Below, piece after piece: positions 18,052 through 26,592 of a stretch of DNA of 64,000 bases. The stretch is from JAPLDB01 sp964356415 (GTDB lineage: Bacteria; Bacteroidota; Bacteroidia; AKYH767-A; 2013-40CM-41-45), in NCBI GenBank assembly GCA_964356415.1, contig CAYHHK010000003.1, positions 1 to 64,000 on the forward strand, written 5' to 3'. Position 1 is the stretch's first letter; each line of letters starts with the position of its first letter. The translations under genes and the position numbers were made by a program. Below the pieces are notes generated by a model, which saw nothing but the letters and a program-made list of their open reading frames with translations, was not told where the DNA came from and did not search any database.

Positions 18052-18630
18052 ATGAAAACTTCAAAATTACACATGATGCTCGGTATTGCCGCAGTATCTT
18101 TTATTATTTCTTGTTCGCAACCGGCCAATGAAAGTGCCACATCAGAAGGCAATGATGCAGCTGCTTCAGTAGCTCCGACATCAGGTGGACAAATGGATGT
18201 TAATGATGATGCGTCCAGTCCTAACGTTGTGAAAATTGCTATTGGCTCGAAAGACCACACCACATTGGTTGCAGCCGTTCAGGCAGCGGATTTGGTAAAT
18301 GCATTATCCAACAATGGACCTTTTACAGTTTTTGCTCCAACTAACGCAGCTTTTGACGCATTGCCTGCAGGAACCGTGGATGGGCTATTAAAACCTGAGA
18401 AGAAAGAAGCATTAGCAGACATCCTTCAATTCCATGTTTATGTTGGTGTACTCAATACAGATCTCTTTCAGGATGGTCAGGAGTTTGAAATGGTTAGCGG
18501 AGGAAAGGCAACCATTCATGTAAAAGACGGAAAGTTTATGATTAATGATGCCAACATCGTTGCATCAGTTCCTGCATCAAACGGAATTGTACACGTCATT
18601 GACAAAGTCATCTTTGCTCCGGTAAAATAG
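18052..18630 (+). CDS. Fasciclin (FAS1) domain lipoprotein
   Basis: This is a 192-residue protein with a lipoprotein signal (FIISC, about residue 21), an Ala/Ser-rich linker to about 60, and one FAS1 domain. The domain carries the classic FTVFAPTNAAFDALPAG and FHVYVG blocks and ends with the NGIVHVIDKVI motif. FAS1 domains mediate adhesion or protein contacts at the cell surface; the ligand cannot be told. In-frame ATGs at 18073 and 18076 are alternative starts. A strong hairpin terminator follows 33 bp after the stop. Confidence 0.9.
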   Translation: MKTSKLHMMLGIAAVSFIISCSQPANESATSEGNDAAASVAPTSGGQMDVNDDASSPNVVKIAIGSKDHTTLVAAVQAADLVNALSNNGPFTVFAPTNAAFDALPAGTVDGLLKPEKKEALADILQFHVYVGVLNTDLFQDGQEFEMVSGGKATIHVKDGKFMINDANIVASVPASNGIVHVIDKVIFAPVK

Positions 18631-18979
18631 TTTTTAGTGGATTTTTATTGTGTGATGGTAAAATAAGGCGGGTTGGTAATTGTCAACCTGCCTTATGATT
18701 TTTTCGGTTATGTATCTCCGATGTGTAAACATTGTAATTGATGTAGACTTTGCGATGTTGATTAAGTGTTGAAAATCATGTATTTATCTGACATGAGGGG
18801 TATTTAAAAACAATTATTGGTTATTAAATTGGCCGAATTCGTAAAAAAATCCGGTCTGATGAGGGCTTCCAATAAACTCTGAAGGATCTGTAGGCAGAAC
18901 AATAAGCATCATTGCTTTACCAAAGGCTTGAACTTATTCAATACCTGCCGGTGCAGGAAAAGAAGGATACTGACAGAAG
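18631..18979. other. Non-coding stretch between convergent genes
   Basis: This is 349 bp between the FAS1 gene and the acyltransferase. It contains the terminator at 18664-18705; the rest shows no convincing frame, tRNA or repeat. Confidence 0.6.
18664..18705 (+). terminator. Intrinsic terminator of the FAS1 gene
   Basis: Arms TAAGGCGGGTTG and CAACCTGCCTTA (12 bp, one G-T) enclose an 8-nt loop and are followed by TGATTTTTTC. Confidence 0.8.
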
Positions 18980-19531
18980 TCAATTTGTGGGCTTCGGTAA
19001 CTCCTTCGGAAATTTCCCCTTCTTATCCCTAAAAAAACCAAAAATTGTTTTCATGTCCTCAGGCAAATTACCGGTAGGATAAAAAGGCTTATTTATGATC
19101 ACGGTTTTCCTCGGATAATCAAAGGCTGTCATTACGATAGGAATATTTGCTTTAATGGCTATGAAATAAAATCCTGTCTTCCATTGTGCAACATATTTCC
19201 GTGTTCCTTCCGGGGCAATGGCCACAATAAAACTTTCCCGCATATTGAAAAGATTCGCTACGGCATCAACAAGGTTTACATTTTTGCTTCTGTCAACAGG
19301 AACACCTCCCAGCCAACGGAACAATCCACCAAACGGAAAACGAAAGAGTTCTTTTTTGCCAAGGAATTTGGCATCGAAACGCAGAATGCTTCTTGCACAA
19401 AGCCCGAGCATGAAATCCCAGTTGCTGGTATGGGGTGCAACGATGATGATGTACTTTTTTTCTGAAGGCATCAGTCCTTCGATCTTCCATCCTGCAAGTC
19501 TGAAAAAAAAAATATAGAGAAATCTTGCCAT
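18980..19531 (-). CDS. 1-acyl-glycerol-3-phosphate acyltransferase-like protein (PlsC family)
   Basis: This is a 183-residue protein with the acyltransferase box HTSNWD (H34, D39) and the substrate motif PEGTR (107-111), separated by about 70 residues as in PlsC/LPLAT enzymes. It is shorter than typical PlsC and lacks a long N-terminal membrane anchor, resembling the short acyltransferases that acylate phospholipid or glycolipid acceptors. Its start codon overlaps the wecB stop by one base (TGATG), so it is translationally coupled to the sugar genes. It may act on a lipid used in envelope polysaccharide synthesis (inference). Confidence 0.82.
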   Translation of the reverse strand: MARFLYIFFFRLAGWKIEGLMPSEKKYIIIVAPHTSNWDFMLGLCARSILRFDAKFLGKKELFRFPFGGLFRWLGGVPVDRSKNVNLVDAVANLFNMRESFIVAIAPEGTRKYVAQWKTGFYFIAIKANIPIVMTAFDYPRKTVIINKPFYPTGNLPEDMKTIFGFFRDKKGKFPKELPKPTN

Positions 19532-20658
19532 CAGAGTTTGAGTTGTGCGACGATGTCAACGATTTTTTTACAAGAGGTTCCGTCGCCATATGGGTTGATT
19601 GCTTTAGCCATTTTTTCATATGCCCGGGTGTCAGAAAGCAGTAGCGAAAGCTCATCAATGACCAGTTGTTTGTCAGTTCCAACAAGTTTTGCTGTCCCGG
19701 AATCAACACCTTCCTGCCGCTCGGTAACATCGCGCATTACAAGAACAGGTTTTCCAAGTGCCGGTGCTTCTTCCTGTAAGCCGCCTGAATCAGTGAGTAC
19801 CACATAGCTCTTGTTCATTAACCAGATGAAATGCTCATATCCAAGTGGTGCAATAAGGTGAACATTTTTTAATCCGCTCAACATCCTGTTTACTGGTTGT
19901 TGTACGTTCGGGTTGAGGTGTACAGGATAAACAAATTCCACTGCAGGAAAATTTTCTGCACATGTTTTAATCGCCCCACATATATTTTCAAAGGGCTCGC
20001 CGAAACTTTCCCTGCGATGTCCGGTAATCAGTACGATTTTTTTTGAGAAGTCAATCTCTTTAAAAAATGTATGAAAGGATTCCTCTCCACGCTTCTTCAG
20101 CAAGTCAAGTCCGAGGAACAACGCATCTATTACTGTGTTGCCTACACCGAATATATTTTCAGTGATGTTTTCTTTTTTCAGATTTGAAGCACTTTGAGGA
20201 GTAGGCGTGAAATGATAATCACTCAGGTGTCCTGCAAGTATGCGGTTCACTTCTTCAGGGAATGGGGAGTATTTATTTCCACTGCGAAGACCGGCTTCAA
20301 TGTGTGCGACTTTTATTTTGCAGTAGTATGCTCCAAGTGCGCCAATGAATGAAGTTGTCGTATCGCCCTGCACAAAGACCAAAGAAGGTTCAAAAGTTTT
20401 CAGCACTTTCTCCATTGCCTTGAGCCCGTCAGCAGTGACATCAAAAAGCGTCTGGTTCGGCTTCATGATGTTCAGGTCATAGTCAGGGGTGATCTCAAAA
20501 AACGCAAGCACCTGGTCCAGCATTTGCCGGTGTTGTGCTGTAACACATACCTTGACATCAAATTGTACATGTTTTCTGAATTCAAGAACCAATGGCGCAA
20601 GCTTTATTGCTTCAGGCCGGGTTCCAAAGATGAAAAGTAGTTTCTTCCTGTTCGTCAT
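19531..20658 (-). CDS. wecB: UDP-N-acetylglucosamine 2-epimerase (non-hydrolysing)
   Basis: This is a 375-residue enzyme that interconverts UDP-GlcNAc and UDP-ManNAc in the cytoplasm. Family signatures are all present: GTRPEAIKLAPLV at 12-24, VQGDTTTS, HIEAGLRSG, GHRRESFGEPFENIC and DSGGLQEEAPALGKP with a following RDVTERQE. Its product is the substrate of the WecC-type dehydrogenase encoded 20 kb away at 40463. It is between wecA (57 bp upstream) and the acyltransferase. Confidence 0.95.
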   Translation of the reverse strand: MTNRKKLLFIFGTRPEAIKLAPLVLEFRKHVQFDVKVCVTAQHRQMLDQVLAFFEITPDYDLNIMKPNQTLFDVTADGLKAMEKVLKTFEPSLVFVQGDTTTSFIGALGAYYCKIKVAHIEAGLRSGNKYSPFPEEVNRILAGHLSDYHFTPTPQSASNLKKENITENIFGVGNTVIDALFLGLDLLKKRGEESFHTFFKEIDFSKKIVLITGHRRESFGEPFENICGAIKTCAENFPAVEFVYPVHLNPNVQQPVNRMLSGLKNVHLIAPLGYEHFIWLMNKSYVVLTDSGGLQEEAPALGKPVLVMRDVTERQEGVDSGTAKLVGTDKQLVIDELSLLLSDTRAYEKMAKAINPYGDGTSCKKIVDIVAQLKL

Positions 20659-20715
20659 ATTTTCCTTACAAAATAAACCTCGTTATACAGGAAAATGCGA
20701 AATGTGTTGCAGTTG

Positions 20716-21777
20716 TTAAGCGACTGTTTTCTTCATTTTTTTCCTGATCAGCAGATACGGTAACTGACTGAGTAGAATGCCTGAAACAAGCAATCCGAAG
20801 AAAAGAATAGATTGATCAATACTCTTTAGCAGAAAGGCTGAAGTAAGAAACAGCAGGTTTACTAAAATCAGCAACAAGGTAGCCATCCTGTGATTCATAC
20901 CTGAATCCACAAGGACATGGTGAATGTGATTGTTATCAGCATGAATAGGAGATTGCCCCTTCATCAAGCGTATTGAAGTCACGCGTATAAAATCAATTAG
21001 CGGAATAATGAGTAAGGCAAGGGCAATGACCGGCGCCGACTGGTAATTCAGCCATTGAAGTGTGGAAGCTGCCGTTCTTGTTTCTTCTGTTAGTTGAATT
21101 GTTAGCAGAGAGAGAATGAAACCTGTAACGAGCGTGCCTGTATCACCCATAAATATTTTTGCGGGAGAAAAATTGTAGATCAAAAATGCCAGCAGTGATC
21201 CGCATAAGGCGAAAGATAAAAATGCAAAGAGACTGTCGTTTATGGAAAGAAAAAGGAATCCAAAGCAACCTGCGGAAACAACTCCGATTGATCCGGCCAG
21301 CCCGTCTATGCCATCAATGAAGTTAAATGCATTTACGATTACCAGAATAAGTAGTATTGATACGAGGGAAGGGTAAATACCTGTGAGCGTATGTATTCCC
21401 AAAAGACCATGAAGCCCGCTGCATGCTATGCCTGCAAATAAAACAGTAATGGCTGCTGCTATCACCTGCAAAAATAATTTTACGCCGGGTCGAAGTGGAT
21501 GCAAGTCATCAATAAACCCGGCAATGAACAAGATGAGCAGTGATGTGAGTACGTATAGTTGAGACGACTCAAAATAATTTGCACTGTAGAACAAAAATGA
21601 AATAATTGTTCCTGAAAATATTGCCACGCCTCCAAGCAGCGGTGTCCTCGACATATGCAGCTTGCGTTCTCCGGGCTCATCAAATATGTTTCTTTCCCGG
21701 GCGATCTTTATCATGGCAGGGATCATCATAATTGAAATGATGAATGCAGTGAATATAGAGATGGCGACTTGCAGCAT
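20716..21777 (-). CDS. wecA: Undecaprenyl-phosphate N-acetylhexosamine-1-phosphate transferase (WecA/TagO-like)
   Basis: This is a 353-residue polytopic protein of the MraY/WecA superfamily. Conserved cytoplasmic motifs: GFIDDLHPLRPGVK (Asp-Asp pair), NAFNFIDGIDGLAG, KIFMGDTGT and the family-specific HADNNHIHH, which marks WecA/TagO rather than MraY. It starts lipid-linked polysaccharide synthesis by moving sugar-1-phosphate to undecaprenyl phosphate. It lies 3 bp after the paaG-like gene, so the phenylacetate genes and this set appear to be one transcription unit, an odd pairing. Confidence 0.93.
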   Translation of the reverse strand: MLQVAISIFTAFIISIMMIPAMIKIARERNIFDEPGERKLHMSRTPLLGGVAIFSGTIISFLFYSANYFESSQLYVLTSLLILFIAGFIDDLHPLRPGVKLFLQVIAAAITVLFAGIACSGLHGLLGIHTLTGIYPSLVSILLILVIVNAFNFIDGIDGLAGSIGVVSAGCFGFLFLSINDSLFAFLSFALCGSLLAFLIYNFSPAKIFMGDTGTLVTGFILSLLTIQLTEETRTAASTLQWLNYQSAPVIALALLIIPLIDFIRVTSIRLMKGQSPIHADNNHIHHVLVDSGMNHRMATLLLILVNLLFLTSAFLLKSIDQSILFFGLLVSGILLSQLPYLLIRKKMKKTVA

Positions 21778-21780
21778 AGT

Positions 21781-22560
21781 CTAATCACCTATAAATTCGG
21801 GTTTCCGTTTCTCAAGGAAAGCCTTCACACCTTCGCTGTAGTCGTAGCTAGTGGCGGCTTCAACTTGCAACTCACATTCTCTTTCAAGTTGCCTTTCAAG
21901 TGTGTTGTGTAAAGACTCGTTGAGCAGTTTTTTGGTGAGGGCAATTCCTTTGGTCGGCATTTTCGAAAGGGTAGAAGCAAGGCCCATCCCATCCTCCTGC
22001 AGTTTATTATCTGCAACAACCTTATAGATCATTCCCATTTGCAAAGCCTCGGCTGCCGGAACTTTATCTCCCAGCATCATCAGAGCTGATGCACGGTTCA
22101 AGCCAATAAGTCGCGGCAGGATGTAAGTTCCGCTGCTGTCGGGGATCAGACCGATTTTAGAAAATGCCTGTAGAAATGATGATGAATCTGCTGCAATTAC
22201 CACATCACAGGAAAGTGCAATATTTGCCCCGGCACCCGCAGCGATGCCATTCACACCACAAACCACGGGCTTTTCAAGAGCCCTGATTTTTCTTATGATC
22301 GGATTGTAATGTTCTTCAACAATTTTTTTAATGCCGGGACCAGAAGGGTCAATGGCTTCACTTAAATCCTGTCCGGCGCAAAATGCCTTGCCCTCTCCTG
22401 TGATGTAAACTGCCCGTACGCTTTTGTCTGCGGCCGCATCACTTAGCGCCTTTTGCATTTGCAAAGCCATTTCCCTGTTAAAGCTGTTGAATTTATCCGG
22501 ACGGTTCAGTACGATTTTCGCAACGGAATTTTCTACGCTATAAATTATTGAATTATTCAT
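21781..22560 (-). CDS. paaG: Enoyl-CoA hydratase/isomerase, PaaG-like
   Basis: This is a 259-residue crotonase-fold protein. ATG 22560 was chosen; an ATG 36 bp upstream overlaps paaD. The oxyanion-hole segments KAFCAGQDLSE and NGIAAGAGANIALSCD are clear, and an acidic residue lies in the active-site loop (IPDSSGTYILPRLIG), as in PaaG, which isomerises ring-epoxy-phenylacetyl-CoA to the oxepin. Its location 1 bp after paaD supports the phenylacetate role; a general enoyl-CoA hydratase is the alternative. Confidence 0.85.
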   Translation of the reverse strand: MNNSIIYSVENSVAKIVLNRPDKFNSFNREMALQMQKALSDAAADKSVRAVYITGEGKAFCAGQDLSEAIDPSGPGIKKIVEEHYNPIIRKIRALEKPVVCGVNGIAAGAGANIALSCDVVIAADSSSFLQAFSKIGLIPDSSGTYILPRLIGLNRASALMMLGDKVPAAEALQMGMIYKVVADNKLQEDGMGLASTLSKMPTKGIALTKKLLNESLHNTLERQLERECELQVEAATSYDYSEGVKAFLEKRKPEFIGD

Positions 22561-22561
22561 T

Positions 22562-23059
22562 TTAATGACATTTAAAATAATCAAATGGTTCTCCACAATT
22601 TTTGCATCTGTATAAAGCTTTGCATGCTGTTGAGCCGAATGCAGAGATCATTTCCGTATTTGATGAATTACATCTTGGACATAATTTTGTTTTTGCATGT
22701 ACAAGTAGAACGGATTTATCAGAAGTTGTTTTTTCGGGAGGTGCTATGCCATAAATTCTGAGTTTTTCCCGTGCATTTTCGTTCAGCCAGTCTGTAGTCC
22801 AAGCAGGAGAAAATGTATACTTTATCTCAAAGTTGCTGACGGAGTTTTTCTTTAATACCTCTGCTATCTCATTTTCTATCGCCTTCATGGCAGGACAGCC
22901 GCTGTACGTAGGTGTTATGGTGATAATGAATCGCCCATTCTCTTCTTTTACTTCTCTCAGTATTCCCAAATCAGCAATCGTAATCACCGGAACTTCCGGG
23001 TCAGGAATAGCTGAGATCTGAGATTTGAGATGGGAGATGTGAGACGCAGCTAAAGTCAT
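22562..23059 (-). CDS. paaD: Phenylacetate-CoA epoxidase maturation protein PaaD
   Basis: This is a 165-residue protein with a DUF59/MIP18 domain (IPDPEVPVITIADLGI, TPTYSGCPAM) and a C-terminal zinc ribbon with two CxxC pairs (CPRC ... CKNC). PaaD is needed for activity of the PaaABCE epoxidase, probably in metal-centre assembly. The N-terminal residues MTLAASHISHLKSQIS are variable and could start later. Separated from paaC by 144 bp full of repeats. Confidence 0.92.
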   Translation of the reverse strand: MTLAASHISHLKSQISAIPDPEVPVITIADLGILREVKEENGRFIITITPTYSGCPAMKAIENEIAEVLKKNSVSNFEIKYTFSPAWTTDWLNENAREKLRIYGIAPPEKTTSDKSVLLVHAKTKLCPRCNSSNTEMISAFGSTACKALYRCKNCGEPFDYFKCH

Positions 23060-23098
23060 AGTATCGAAAAATCTGATTTTTTTTAATTTTTATTTTCC

Positions 23099-23200
<102 letters not shown>

Positions 23201-23203
23201 CCG

Positions 23204-23956
23204 TTACCATTCCGCCCCCGGATGTGCCCTGTGCAGCGATTGCATTTCCGCCAGTATAAAACCCAGATTCTCTGTGTGTTTTCCTTCCCGGCTTCCACTC
23301 ATCATGAAAACATTTTCCGGGACTGTTAATGAAGCTTCATTAAAAACTTCCCTTATTTTATTTTCCCAAAGTGGCTTAATTATTTTTGTGTCAGGGGCTA
23401 ATGATTCTTTGATGAGCATTGCGTCCGTTTGGTCCATGTCGAACATGTCTCCTGTGTACATCCAGAGCTCATCAATTGCTTTTTCCATTCTCATTTTACT
23501 TTCATCGGTCCCGTCACCAAGGCGGATTACCCATGCCGAAGAATGACGCAGGTGATAGGAAACTTCTTTGAGGGATTTTTCTGCCAGCGCAGCAATTGTT
23601 TTGTCTTTTGAATTTGTGAGTTTATCAAATAAATAATACTGAAATGCACTCACGAAAAGCTGGCGCATGATGGTTTGGCCAAAATCGCCATTGGGCTGTT
23701 CTACAATGAGTAGGTTTTGAAACTCGCGTTCATCGCGCAAATAAGCAAAATCGTCCTCTGTTTTTCCTGTTCCATCCAGCCCGGCAGCATAAGTGTAAAA
23801 TCCCCTCGCTTGCCCGATACAGTCTAGCGAAATGTTTGTCAATGCAATATCTTCTTCAAGAATCGGCCCGTGTCCGCACCATTCTCCAAGCCGCTGACCA
23901 AGGATTAGGGAGGTGTCGGCGAGACGGAGGCAGTATTTAATTAGATCTTCTTTCAT
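23204..23956 (-). CDS. paaC: Phenylacetyl-CoA 1,2-epoxidase structural subunit PaaC
   Basis: This is a 250-residue ferritin-like protein. Recognisable PaaC segments include CLRLADTSLILGQRLGEWCG, EEDIALTNISLDCIGQA and KEVSYHLRHSSAWVIRLGDG. PaaC is the non-catalytic scaffold that pairs with PaaA in the multicomponent monooxygenase attacking the aromatic ring of phenylacetyl-CoA. It starts 85 bp after paaB. Confidence 0.95.
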   Translation of the reverse strand: MKEDLIKYCLRLADTSLILGQRLGEWCGHGPILEEDIALTNISLDCIGQARGFYTYAAGLDGTGKTEDDFAYLRDEREFQNLLIVEQPNGDFGQTIMRQLFVSAFQYYLFDKLTNSKDKTIAALAEKSLKEVSYHLRHSSAWVIRLGDGTDESKMRMEKAIDELWMYTGDMFDMDQTDAMLIKESLAPDTKIIKPLWENKIREVFNEASLTVPENVFMMSGSREGKHTENLGFILAEMQSLHRAHPGAEW

Positions 23957-23982
23957 TGAATTTATTTAATAACAGTATGCAA

Positions 23983-24042
23983 AAGACAATAGACAATTAG
24001 GTCTATTTGAAATTTCGAAATTGTTTACTGTTTATTGTCTAC
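23983..24042. repeat. Heptamer repeats between paaB and paaC
   Basis: Two units of the form RTARACA/AGACAAT lie at 23983-23998. On the opposite orientation TGTTTAC-TGTTTAT-TGTCTAC spans 24022-24042, the last base being within the paaB stop codon. They belong to the TGYYTAY family seen at 23152 and 31026, and the two groups are in inverted orientation. Confidence 0.75.
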
Positions 24043-24326
24043 TAAAATTTAGCTCCGGGTGTTTTAAAAAAGTTCGGATGGCGGTAAGCTTTGTCATTGG
24101 CAGGATCAAAGAATGAGCCCATGTCTTCAGGAGTGCTTGCTGTTATTGCATCAGTTGGAACTACCCATAAACTGATGGCCTCATTTCTTCTGGAATAAAC
24201 ATCGCGTGCATTCTGCAAAGCCATTTCTTTATCGGCTGCATGCACGCTGCCGGCATGCTCATGCGGAGCTCCTTGTTTTTTCTGGGTGAAGACCTCCCAC
24301 AGCGGCCATTGAGAATCTGTTGTCAT
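24042..24326 (-). CDS. paaB: Phenylacetyl-CoA 1,2-epoxidase subunit PaaB
   Basis: This is a 94-residue subunit containing WPLWEVFTQKKQGAPHEHAGSV-like and NARDVYSRRNE segments typical of PaaB, the small subunit that bridges PaaAC heterodimers. Its size matches the family. It lies 32 bp after paaA. Confidence 0.95.
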   Translation of the reverse strand: MTTDSQWPLWEVFTQKKQGAPHEHAGSVHAADKEMALQNARDVYSRRNEAISLWVVPTDAITASTPEDMGSFFDPANDKAYRHPNFFKTPGAKF

Positions 24327-24358
24327 AAATTATTTTTTTTGTCAAGTGCAAACCAGGA

Positions 24359-25315
24359 TCAGGCAGCAACTTTTTCTGTTTTTTTCTTTTCTTCATACGC
24401 AATTACTGCAGCCCTAACCCATTCGCCATTTACATGTGCATCGCGTCTTTGTTTCATGCGCTGTTTATTGCATGGGCCGCGACCATTGATCACATTGTAA
24501 AATTCTTCCCAGTTGATATCTCCATGATCATAATGTCCTTTGGCTTCATTCCATGTCAGCTTCGGATCAGGAAGTTTGATGCCGATATTTTCCGCCTGAG
24601 GAACAGTGCGGTCAATAAAGCGCTGTCGTAATTCATCATTTGAAAACAACTTAACTTTCCATTTCAACAAGTCGCCGCTGTTCGGTGAATTTTTATCGCT
24701 CGGCCCAAACATCATCAATGAAGGCCACCAGAAACGGTTGACTGCATCCTGCGCCATTTGCTTTTGAGCTTTAGTACCTTTCATCATGGTTGCAAGAATT
24801 TCATACCCCTGCTTATGATGAAAATTTTCTTCTTTACAGATGCGCACCATTGCACGTGAGTAAGGTCCGTAGGAACATTTTGCAAGAACGGTCTGATTGA
24901 CAATGGCAGCGCCATCAACCAGCCATCCAATAGCTCCCATGTCAGCCCAGTTAAGGGTTGGATAATTGAATATGGAAGAATATTTTGCTTTACCCGTAAG
25001 GAATCCGTCCAGCATTTCTTCTCTGGAAATACCAAGTGTTTCAGTTCCGCAATAAATATACAGACCATGGCCTCCTTCATCCTGCACTTTGGCAAGCAAG
25101 ACAGCTTTCCTTCTCAAGCTTGGTGCCCTTGTAATCCAGTTACCTTCCGGCAACATACCAACCACTTCGCTGTGTGCATGCTGGCTCATCATCCGAATCA
25201 ACTGTTTGCGGTAGCGATCCGGCATCCAGTCCTTTGGTTCGATTATTTCTCCACGCTCAATGCGGTCGTGAAATCTCTTTTCAAGTTCTTCTTCTGTCAG
25301 GTCTTTTGTACTCAT
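24359..25315 (-). CDS. paaA: Phenylacetyl-CoA 1,2-epoxidase catalytic subunit PaaA
   Basis: This is a 318-residue diiron enzyme starting at ATG 25315 (the frame is open further but the family begins near here). Iron-binding helices are visible: DEGGHGLYI (E and H) and KEENFHHKQG (E and H). PaaA inserts one oxygen atom into the aromatic ring of phenylacetyl-CoA. The operon order is A-B-C-D-G. The reductase paaE and the ring-opening paaZ are not in the window, so electron supply comes from elsewhere. A TATTTTTG -7-like element at 25401-25394 is a possible promoter. Confidence 0.95.
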   Translation of the reverse strand: MSTKDLTEEELEKRFHDRIERGEIIEPKDWMPDRYRKQLIRMMSQHAHSEVVGMLPEGNWITRAPSLRRKAVLLAKVQDEGGHGLYIYCGTETLGISREEMLDGFLTGKAKYSSIFNYPTLNWADMGAIGWLVDGAAIVNQTVLAKCSYGPYSRAMVRICKEENFHHKQGYEILATMMKGTKAQKQMAQDAVNRFWWPSLMMFGPSDKNSPNSGDLLKWKVKLFSNDELRQRFIDRTVPQAENIGIKLPDPKLTWNEAKGHYDHGDINWEEFYNVINGRGPCNKQRMKQRRDAHVNGEWVRAAVIAYEEKKKTEKVAA

Positions 25316-25482
25316 GATCTCTGCCAATAATAAGGTAATGCAATATGGGTAAGTATGATTTTTGTCACATCCCTTACTGCCTATTTTCTTTAACAAAAAT
25401 AGACAATAACCGCTGAACAATAAAGTATTTGTAGGGGCGTTATTACAGGTAATTTTGAGTTAATTGCCCCTGATTATAGATT

Positions 25483-26592
25483 ATGAGGATTATTATTTCT
25501 GTTGTGAGCGACCTGGTTACCGATCAACGGGTACACCGCACTGCGACCACGCTTTCCGGAACGGGCCATGAAGTAATACTTGTTGGACGCAGGAAAAGTG
25601 AAAGTCAGGATATTTCTAGGTCCTACAAGACAGTCCGTTTTAAGCTATGGTGGGAGAAAGGAGCATTGTTTTATGCTGCATATAACCTTCGGCTTTTTTT
25701 CTTTTTACTGTTCAATAAGGTGGATGTACTTGTTTCAAATGACCTTGATACCCTTCTGCCTAATTACCTGATTTCAAAGCTTAAAGGGGCTAAGTTGTAT
25801 TATGATGCTCATGAGTATTTTACAGAAGTCCCGGAATTGGTCAGCAGACCGAAAATTCAAAAAATATGGAAAAACATTGAACGGTGGATTTTTCCCAAAC
25901 TTGCGCATGTCTGGACTGTGAATGATTCTATCGCAAAGCTTTACAGAGACGAATACAGGAAAGAAGTTGGGGTGATCAGGAATGTACCTTTTTCTACAAA
26001 GCCTTTGGCGGTTCGTTCGAGAGCGGAATTGAACCTTCCTGCCAATAAAAAAATTCTCCTGTTCCAAGGTGCCGGCATCAACATTGACAGAGGAGGCGAA
26101 GAGGCCGTTCAGGCAATGCAATACCTTGACAATTGCCTTTTGCTTTTCATAGGCGGTGGAGATGTGATGAACAGACTGAAGGAAATGGCTGTTCAGTTTA
26201 AGGTGGTAGAAAAAGTTCGCTTTATAGCAAGGCTTCCATTTCATGAATTGCAGTCCTATACAGCTGTTGCAGACATAGGATTGTCGCTCGATAAAGACAC
26301 CAATATCAACTATCGTTATTCCCTGCCTAATAAGATCTTTGATTATATCCATGCCGGACTTCCGGTTTTGTCATCTAACCTTTTGGAATTGAGAAAGATA
26401 GTGGATGGATACAAAGTCGGAATGATTGCAGAAAGCCATAATCCTGTTTATTTGGCAGAACAGATTAAAGAAATGCTTTCCGATGAAAAAAGATTTGACA
26501 CGTGGAAGGAAAATCTGAAACTTGCAGCCGCAGAACTATGCTGGGAAAAGGAAGAACAAAAGTTGCTGCAGATTTTCCGTGACGTCCTCTGA
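25483..26592 (+). CDS. GT4-family glycosyltransferase
   Basis: This is a 369-residue GT-B fold protein. The N-terminal half has VSDLVTDQRVHRTATTL and YYDAHEYFTEVPEL. The C-terminal donor domain has LLFQGAGINIDRGGEEAV, FIGGGD and the late motif PNKIFDYIHAGLPVL, typical of GT4 enzymes that use nucleotide sugars. No signal or TM helix is obvious. It overlaps the next glycosyltransferase by 14 bp, so the pair is co-transcribed. Donor and acceptor are unknown. Confidence 0.9.
   Translation: MRIIISVVSDLVTDQRVHRTATTLSGTGHEVILVGRRKSESQDISRSYKTVRFKLWWEKGALFYAAYNLRLFFFLLFNKVDVLVSNDLDTLLPNYLISKLKGAKLYYDAHEYFTEVPELVSRPKIQKIWKNIERWIFPKLAHVWTVNDSIAKLYRDEYRKEVGVIRNVPFSTKPLAVRSRAELNLPANKKILLFQGAGINIDRGGEEAVQAMQYLDNCLLLFIGGGDVMNRLKEMAVQFKVVEKVRFIARLPFHELQSYTAVADIGLSLDKDTNINYRYSLPNKIFDYIHAGLPVLSSNLLELRKIVDGYKVGMIAESHNPVYLAEQIKEMLSDEKRFDTWKENLKLAAAELCWEKEEQKLLQIFRDVL

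Noticed and set aside
24359..25420. Longer PaaA with 35 extra N-terminal residues
   Set aside because: Extra residues (Cys/Phe/Tyr-rich) do not resemble PaaA and derive from the repeat-containing intergenic region.
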